DNA of 64,000 nucleotides from Agapetus fuscipes (Eukaryota > Arthropoda > Insecta > Trichoptera > Glossosomatidae). A model generated the notes under the pieces. It did not search any database, was not told the origin of the DNA, and worked only from the letters and a program-made list of their open reading frames with translations. Of the stretch, positions 12,801-21,800 are shown one piece after another (positions within the stretch are counted from its first letter, which is position 1; each line of letters opens with the position of its first letter). Position numbers and translations under genes: made by a program. Location: the NCBI GenBank assembly GCA_951799405.1, contig OX637362.1, positions 11,022,493 through 11,086,492 on the forward strand, in the 5' to 3' direction.

Positions 12801-15800
12801 TCTTTCTATGATTTTATTTAACCCTTTAACTGCAAGTGACACGCACAGGCGTCAAGTGTAAACTTGCACACAGTGCGGTTGTCAATCATAGACGTCATCC
12901 AACTTTGAACTTATCCCTGACATCTGTGTTTAAGAATTCAAAAGTCTGCAAGTGAAATGTGCTAAACCTTTGTGATTGTTGTTCTTGAATAACTAATACA
13001 TTTGACTGTACACATAGTTTGTTCACAAGTGTTGTCAATCAATTAAGGTAGGAAGCAATAAATGTTTGAAAATGTGCTTGAAAAAGTATTGGGTAGGTAT
13101 TCAGAAGCCAAAAGGTAACATACTATTTAGCAATTGAAAAGTAGGACCTATGATTTATAGTGGTAAGACTCACTAATCACGCAACAAAAAAATGAGGTCA
13201 GAACCTTTGAAAACAAAAAAAAGCAAAGTCACCCCTGTTGCCACCCACCCAGGGAAGATTGGCAAGAGTTACAGTGCTCATGTTCATTTGAGATTTGGTT
13301 TTTATATTGTAGGTCCACATGCGGCATGTGTATGTGTAAAGCGCGAACTTACACGTGTCTGTTTATGGGAATGCTTATTCCTGGAATCATAAATGTACCT
13401 AAATATATCTTTGCAACTTAGATTATATAGATTGTAGTGGCCATTTGAAAACAAATGGAGTAATGCAGAGGTTCCCAAACTTTTTCAAGTCACAACACCC
13501 TTTGAAATTTTGAGTTTTCTCACGGCACCCTAGTCATATAATATTGATCGATGTTTGTATTCATGTATGCACACAAGCTTCTGCTTTCGCATGAAGACAT
13601 CTGGCCAGGCAAAATAGGTTGGTGAATTGCAATCCTCTTCACAAATTAAAAAAAAAAAAAAATGTAAAATTTTGATTTTTAGTAGACTTCAGGGGCGCCT
13701 CGTGGCACCCCTGATCTCTCTCCGCGGCACCCACTTTGGGAACCTCTGGAGTAATGTATACATTGGCTTGCATATTCCAGAAACATATTCTTCTCCAAGT
13801 TCCACTACTACACCACCGTCTTCCTGCCGTGCTTCCTGGGCGGTGCCGGCATCTTCTTCGAGCCTCCTCACCGCAGATACCTGGTCATCAGCACCTTCTT
13901 CAATCTGGTCAGAGCAAGCCTAAATTGTCTTTCAAAATCCACCCATGTTGTAAAAGTATCGTACAATAATATCAGGATGATTTATTTGGTGAGCGCTGCT
14001 TTTGTGTATATCACACCTCAAGAGCCCTCTGCGAGCTTAATCGTCGCCGTAGAAAGTGCCAATTCTCAAGCAAGACCCAGTTGCTGTAAGGCTGGATGGA
14101 CCTTTTAGTGACCGGTCTTTGGTAAAGGTATATGAAGTTTTCACCCAGCGAAGAGCATATATGAAAATATAAATGTTTTTTTTTTTTGTGCTCCGCCTTG
14201 ATTCAAACCCACAACCTTCCATTTACGAGTCAGAAGTGTTAACCACTAGACTACAGACCGGCCAAAAAGTAGCCTCTGTTAATTTGGCACTTGAGTGTTA
14301 TTCTTCGTGATCTATAAACAGAAATTACGGTCATTTGGCATGTTAACAAATTTCAATTAACTTATGACCGGTCCGTAGTCTAGTGGTTAGCGCTTCGACC
14401 TCGCAAATGGAAGGTTGTGGGTTTGACAAAAATATACCATTTATATTTTCAAATTTATTTACTATTTCTCTTCGCTTGTTTGAAAATTCATTTCATATAC
14501 CTTTACCAAAGACCGTGACTTATAAGTTGGTATGAGGCTGACCACCCATACTGTAAAAAATGGTTCACTTTGCCAATGTCACCCCTGTTTCAGGGAAGGT
14601 CGGCTAGAGTTGCAGGGCTTATGTTCATTTGAGATTGTGTTTTTATATTGTATCTCCACATGCGGCATGTGTGAGCCCGAAATTATACCTGTCTGCTTGT
14701 GGAAATGCATTTAATATGAATCTCAGATGATATATATCTTTGCAACTTAGATTTAGATTAGAAAGATTCTTCAGCTTGAAAATGATGACGTTGATAAAAC
14801 TGTCGATATGTATTGAAGAGAAAGTTACAGAACAGAAGAACTTCATTCTAACGTGTACTAACCGAGATCTGGATTCATAGCAGTACGCTCCCCCAGTTCT
14901 TGTTTATCGTATACGCCAATCTTGTCAAATATGACTTTTTCATGCATTCGTCTTATGAATCAAATTCTACACAATCTGAGCTTAGAAAATCCGTAAAACT
15001 CGATAATGTGAGAGTTCTTTTAAATATTTTTTAAATAAATTTCTTGTTTTCATAAGACACATTGGTCCAGTACACATGCAAACATTGCTCATGTAAAATT
15101 CTCTCAATGGCGTATACGATAAACAAGAACTAAGGCAGCGAGTAGTCACTATAAATATATATAGTAATCTAATCTAATCTAAGTTGCAAAGATATTTTTT
15201 TTTGTTTTTTAGATTTGTGGAAAGGAATGCAATCCACCAACCTATTTTACCTGGCCAGTTGTCTTCATGCGAAAGCAGAAGCTTGTGTGCATGCAAAAGC
15301 ATCTGTTGAACCAGGGTCGAAGTTATCGTCGCGGGATTCGAACCAGCGTTATCCGGTTCCAAATAACCTGTCTTGATCCCCGCGGCTATGACACCGACAT
15401 TACATGTTACATTGGAGATTCACATTACATGCATTCTCACAACCAGACACGTACAAGTTCGCGCTTGCACATGCCTCATGTGAACCTACAACATATGTAA
15501 AAACCAAATCTCAAATGGACATACACCCTGCAACTCTTGCCGTCCTTCCCTGAGACAGGGGTGACATTGGCAAAGTGAACCATTTTTACAGCATGGGTGG
15601 TCAGCCGCATACCAACCTATAAGTCAAGGAACAATAGTAGATCGCAATAAATTCATTCAGATTAGTTGTAAGCCCCTGTAAGTAGGTATCATCATTTGAT
15701 TCTCTCACCAGCTCTGCAAACTTACACTGACACAAGTTGTGAAACCAGTTGTGGGGAAATTCAATTTAATGCAAGGTGATGTAAAACTAAGAATTGCATT

Positions 15801-18800
15801 ATAATCTCAATTTCATATAATGGTAACTTATGGGTGGTCAGCCTCATACCAACCTATAAGTCAAGGAATATGAATGAATAATAAATTACATTTAAATATA
15901 AAAAAGAACAAAACCTTACAAAGAAATCTATCCAAAAAAAGTCAAAAATTTCCTATGCAAAAAATGTAGCAAATGAATACACCAACATTAGAAATCAACA
16001 TTGCAGATTAGCCGCCACTTCTTCCTGTCCTTGCATACTTCTTTCATTTCATCCAGAGTCATAACCTTTTTCATACAAGTCCTCCTTTTATTATGACTCT
16101 GGATATCCCAGTCATAAATATACTGTAAAAAATGGTTCACTTTGCCAATGTCACCCCTGTTTCAGGGAAGGTCGGCAAAAGTTGTGGGGCTTATGTTCAT
16201 TTGAGGTTTGGATTTTATATGTAAGTACACATTCAGCATTTGTAAGCGCGAACTACACTTGTTAGTTTGTGGGCATACATCTGAGAGCTTTAAATGAATA
16301 TATCCTTGCAACTTAGATTATAGATATAGTAACTTATTATCATAACATGGGCTAATTCATTTGGCGAGAGCTGTTTGAACAAACAGTGCAAGCTTGATGG
16401 TTGCTGGTTATTGCCAACTCAAGCAAGACCCAGTTGCTGTAAAGCTGGCATAACTTTTTTGACACTGTCTTGGTAAACATACATGAATTATTTTTCAACC
16501 CTCTGCAGTCAGGGCATGTAGCATGTTGTAAGACGGGCATGATTAGACCGGTCCTTAGTCTAGTGTTGAACACTTCTGATTCGTAAATGGAAGGTTGTGG
16601 GTTCGAATCCCGGCGGAACATGGAAAAAAAACATTTATATTTTCAAATACCTACGCTCTTCGCTGAGTGAAAAATTCAAATAACTTTACCATAGACCCGT
16701 CACTAAAAATCCATCCAGCCTTACAGCAACTGGGTCTTGCTTGAGAATTGTCGTTTTCTACTGCGACAACCAAGCTCGCAGAGGGCTCGTGAGGTGTGAT
16801 ACACAAAAACAGCGCTCACCAAATAAATCATCCTAATATTATTACTAATGTATATGTTCCTCATTGTTTTACCTGGTTTGCCCTTGTATAACATGCTGCA
16901 GGTGCTGGAGTACTGGGTGCGGACGCTGGAGCTCAAGGGGCTGATCAGGAGGACCCCGCAGCTGGAGACGCTGCTCTTCATGTGCGGCAGCTCCTACCTC
17001 TTCTATCTGATGCGGCAGGAGAGGGACAAGGACAAGAAGATGTCGCTGCTGTGGTGAGAGCGGCAACTTCAGCAAATCAGTAGTAGCATTGTTACAATAA
17101 AAAATAACCGGTCCGTAGTCCAGTGGCAAGACTTCGGACTCGTAAATGGAAGGTTGTGGGTTCGAATCCCGGCGGAGCACAAAAAATTTACCATTTATGT
17201 TTTCAAACTTGCTCTTCGCTGGATTTAAAAATTCATAAAACCTTTACCAAAGACCGGTCACTAAAGGTCCATCCAGCCTTACAGCAACTGGGTCTTGCTT
17301 GAGTATTGGCGCTTTGTAGCGACGACCAAGCTCGTAAACACCTCTACGGCACTACAAAAAGTGTCATATACCCCTAGAGTCTCTGAAATCTAGGGAATCT
17401 CCCGCACAAGATTTCTTAAAAAAAAAAAAACACCTTGCCTATGTGACATCACGCATAGTAAGTGAAAATAAATAGATTCTTGATAATCAGGATTTTTTTA
17501 CAGCATTGTCAAAAATATGCAGTTGACAATGCACTAAATTGAAGTGTTTTTTTAAACTGTAAATACTGTAGGTATCAAAGTCACGACTCTCTGTCCTGCT
17601 TCTAGCTTGGTTGAGCTACATTTTTTTACCACATATAAAATGTGTCGAGTCCATGGACAGATGAACCAGTTTTCAAATATGGTCAGTACAATGTTCAGAA
17701 TATATTTAAAAGATTCTGTATCACTTGTGTTGTTCTCAGTTGGTGGCCTGTTCTAATGCAATAGAACTATGATGATGAAGTACAAATTTGACATAGCGCC
17801 TTTTATGGCAGTGTGTCATTGCAAAGGCGCTTGTCCATATGATTGGGCGAAGACGTGAGTCTTGAGACATCTTTTGAACAGTCTCTCCAAATTCAGTTTC
17901 CTCAGTGAGACGGGAATAGCATTCCAAGTCATTGGAGCGGCCGCCTTGAATGCCCTGTCTCCAAAAATAGTGCGGGGCTTTCTTGCAGGGGTGTCTGGTC
18001 AGCTGCTTCTTGATGCAGCTGACCTCAGTGTTTGTCCGTGCGAGGCTGTAGTTGCTGGAGACACCAGCTCTATCAGGTACCCTCGAGCATTCCTACGCAG
18101 TGCTTTAAAGGTGAGCAAGCCGACTTTGAAGGTGATCCTCTCAGGGATTTTCAGCCAATGGAGAGCTTGAAGCTGAGGAGTGTTGTGGCAAGACTTTGCA
18201 GCCCCATATATAAGTCTAGCTACGGCATTCTGTAGCGATTGAAGCCTATTGAACTGATTTTTCCATGTGTTAAGGTTCTTCACCCCGCCCAAGGTGAAGC
18301 ACCAGCTGTCCAGCAACGGCTACATCGCAGACGGCTCCCACAAGTCCTCCTCCTACTGTCCCCACACCGGCATGTGCAGAGACTACATCGCCAAGGTAAC
18401 AGACAACCAACATTGCTGCTCAACCATCAAACAGAGAAGGCTGATATACCCATTGAGTAATAACATAGAGGAGCAGAAACTAATTTACTGCATTGATACA
18501 TATTATAGCCCACATTTGTCTCAGTCCTGTCAAACGTTGCATTGGTTTAGTCATACGAAATAAGGCCAGTTTGTCCAAATCCATTTTGTGTTTCGACACC
18601 CAATTATAACACATGCCATAATATCTTAAAATAATGCTTTTTTTTTTAATTCATCAATTTTAGCGATCACAATATTTATAACGCGTGTTATCTGTCAGCT
18701 GGCACCCATTATTATTCGCAATAGTACCAAATTTCCAGGAACATTTTTACACTCGTCCAGGTTTTTTCGTACACATGGAAATGCAACTGTGAAGTTCTTT

Positions 18801-21800
18801 GTTCTCTTTTTAACTAATGAATGCATGAAAAAGGTGATGGATATGAATGAATTGAAAGAAGTATGTAAGGATAGGAAGAAATGGAGGCAGCTCTGCAGAG
18901 GCTCTGGCCACCCCTAGCGGAATGGCGACAGAGTTACAGTTAATGTTGAAACAGATATATAATGTATATTTTTGTTAAAATAATTTCTAGTCCACAGATA
19001 TCATAAGTCAATGGATGTACCTGAGCTTAAAAATACAATTTGTTCAAAACCATACATACACCATGCAAAATATTTCAATATATTTTGTACAAAAAGAATA
19101 AGACGAAGCCCTCTCTGACAAGTGTCATTGACCCCTCGAAGAGGTTTCCGTCGGTAATCGTTTTGGTTCGCAATAAGTAAACATTTTTTGGTTGGCGCGG
19201 GGAGGTGTTGGTGGGAGGGGATAGAGGGCTGGGGGCCCCCTGACTTTCCCCACACCAGGGCCCCCAGTGGTCTTAATCCGGGTCTGAATATATAACATGA
19301 ACTTTACTGAGAACATAAAGACAGATATGGTGAATGGTATGTTTGTTTGTCCAGGGCGCCCTGCAGATGTTTGCGCTGGGCTGCGCCATGTCCATGCTGA
19401 GGACCGTGGTCCCGCGCCTCAGCTCTCCCTCCAAGGCGCTGCGCTCCATCACACGCAAGCACATGAGCCTCGGCATGTTCCTGGGTGGCTACCAGGGCAT
19501 CTACAGGGTAACACATTTATTAAGCTGCCATCACTTTAACCCTTTCAGACCATTTGTGTATTAAGCCCCCCTACCTTCAGGTTACTTTCCGATACATAGG
19601 CAAAAAATAATCAGGATTTGAAACCACAATGTACGTACCCGTGACTTGAGGAGTATGCATGAAAAATTTCAAAATGTCAACAAACAACCGAAGGCTTAGC
19701 CTGCCCTTGAGGAACTAACTTATATAGACTTGTAATGACGCGACTTTGGAACTCAGGCAGATGCCAGGCGGCTTATAGTTTTCAAATATATATCATTTTT
19801 CTCAAGCGCGTACGCGATACGGGATGTAGCAGAATGGTACACTCAAAGTTTGTGTATCGTGTACGTTCATATGCATAGGGCGGTTAAACATACACAGATT
19901 TCAAAAAAATATAATACTGTAACTGTAACTGTAACTCTGTCGCCATTCCGCTAGGGGTGGCCAGAGCCTCTGCAGAGTTGCCTCCATTTTTTCCTATCCT
20001 TACATACCTCTTTCAATTCATTCATATCCATCACCTTTTTCATGCATTTTCTTCTTTTACGCTCACTTTGTATATCCCATTCTTTCACAATCTCCTCAAT
20101 CTGATCACTCCATACTTTTCTCGGTCGTCCCTTCCCTCTTTTTCCTTTCACACTTTCTTTGTATACATACTTTGTCAGTCTATCATCGTTCATTCTTTCC
20201 ACATGCCCAAACCATCTCATCACATTCTTTTGTACCTTAACTTTCACATCCTCTTTCAAATTACATTCTTTTTTTACCCATTCATTCCTAACTCTATCCC
20301 TCAGAGTTTTTCCTGTCATGCTTCTCAAATGCTTCATTTCCACCGTACATACTTTACTCATTTCGCTATCATTCACTGTCCATGCTTCACTTCCATACAT
20401 CAAAGTCGGTAACAATATGCCATTGTGTACTGCCATTCTCAGATCCATCGTCGTTTAGTAGTTTTAGTTTTGGTTTAATAGTTTTGGATTTTCCTGTTTT
20501 TTTATATTTGCCAGCTTATTGTTTACAACATGGTATTTTTTTTATGTTAACTGCATATTCCTCTATGTCATAGCGTCTGTCTGTCTTGCCTTTTATTTAT
20601 CTGTATTCTTGCTCCTCTGTTAAGAGTGTAGTCCAACAGAGAGATTTTTTTTCTCTTTCAAAGTAAGTTGTTTTGCAACGGATATAGCATCTATTTGCAC
20701 TTGAACAATTTTCCACTTTATCATACATCAATGGTATCCACCATCAGGGTAGTGAAACTACAAATCAGTCCTCCATATTGAAACAAGAAAACAAATCTGT
20801 ATTGTTTGTAATTTGTATTTTTGTAAATACGAGTATATGTAACATTAAAGATTCACATTAATGCATTTTCACAAGCAACACGTATAAGTTCGCGCTTAAA
20901 CATGCCGCATGTGGACTTACAATATAAAAAACCCGAATCTCAAATGAACATACACCCTGCAACTCTTGCCGACCTTCCCTGAAACAGGGGTGACATTCGC
21001 AAAGTGAACCATTTTCTACAGCATGGGTGGTTCACAATCATTATTGAATACCCAAAAAGTTGTTACAATCACATCTTAGCGTGGTATCCCTCAGGGTCAC
21101 AATTCCAGTCCCCTTTTATTGAAGCTATTGATGTTCCGTGTTGTTAGTTGGTGACCTGCATGATGTGTCGCCACCACCGGCGTGATGCTGCTGAGCACGC
21201 TCTGCCCGCGGGCTTCCTGGCCGGGACAGCATTCTGGTTCAACCCCAACCTGTCCATAGCGCTCGCTTCAATCACCTCTATTCTACATGTGAGTACTCTA
21301 ATAATAATAATAATATTAGGATGGTTTATTTGGCTGTTTTTGTGTGAACCACACCTCAAGAGCCCTCTGCGAGCTTGGTCGTCGCTGTTGAAAGCACCAA
21401 TTCTCAAGCAAGACCCAGTTGCTGTAAGGCTAGATGGACCTTTATTGACTTTGGTAAAGGTATATGATTTTTTCACCCAGCGAAAAAAAATATGTGGTAT
21501 TTGAAAATATAAATTGTACATTTGTTGTTCTCCGCCGGGATTCCAACCCACAACTTTCCATTTATGAGTCAGAAGTGGGAACCACTAGACTACGAACCAA
21601 ATAATCTTATAGTATTGAATATAAATGGAATTGAATATATCGCTGCCCTAGTTCAATACTCAGACATCTTACACAAAGCTAGTTTCGAGAAAATCGAAAA
21701 AGAAGGTTTGTAATCGCTATGATAATTACAGTTAACTTTGTTTTAAAGTCACTTAACGCAACAATGTGTAGCTTAGTTGCATTAAGTGACTTTAAAACAA

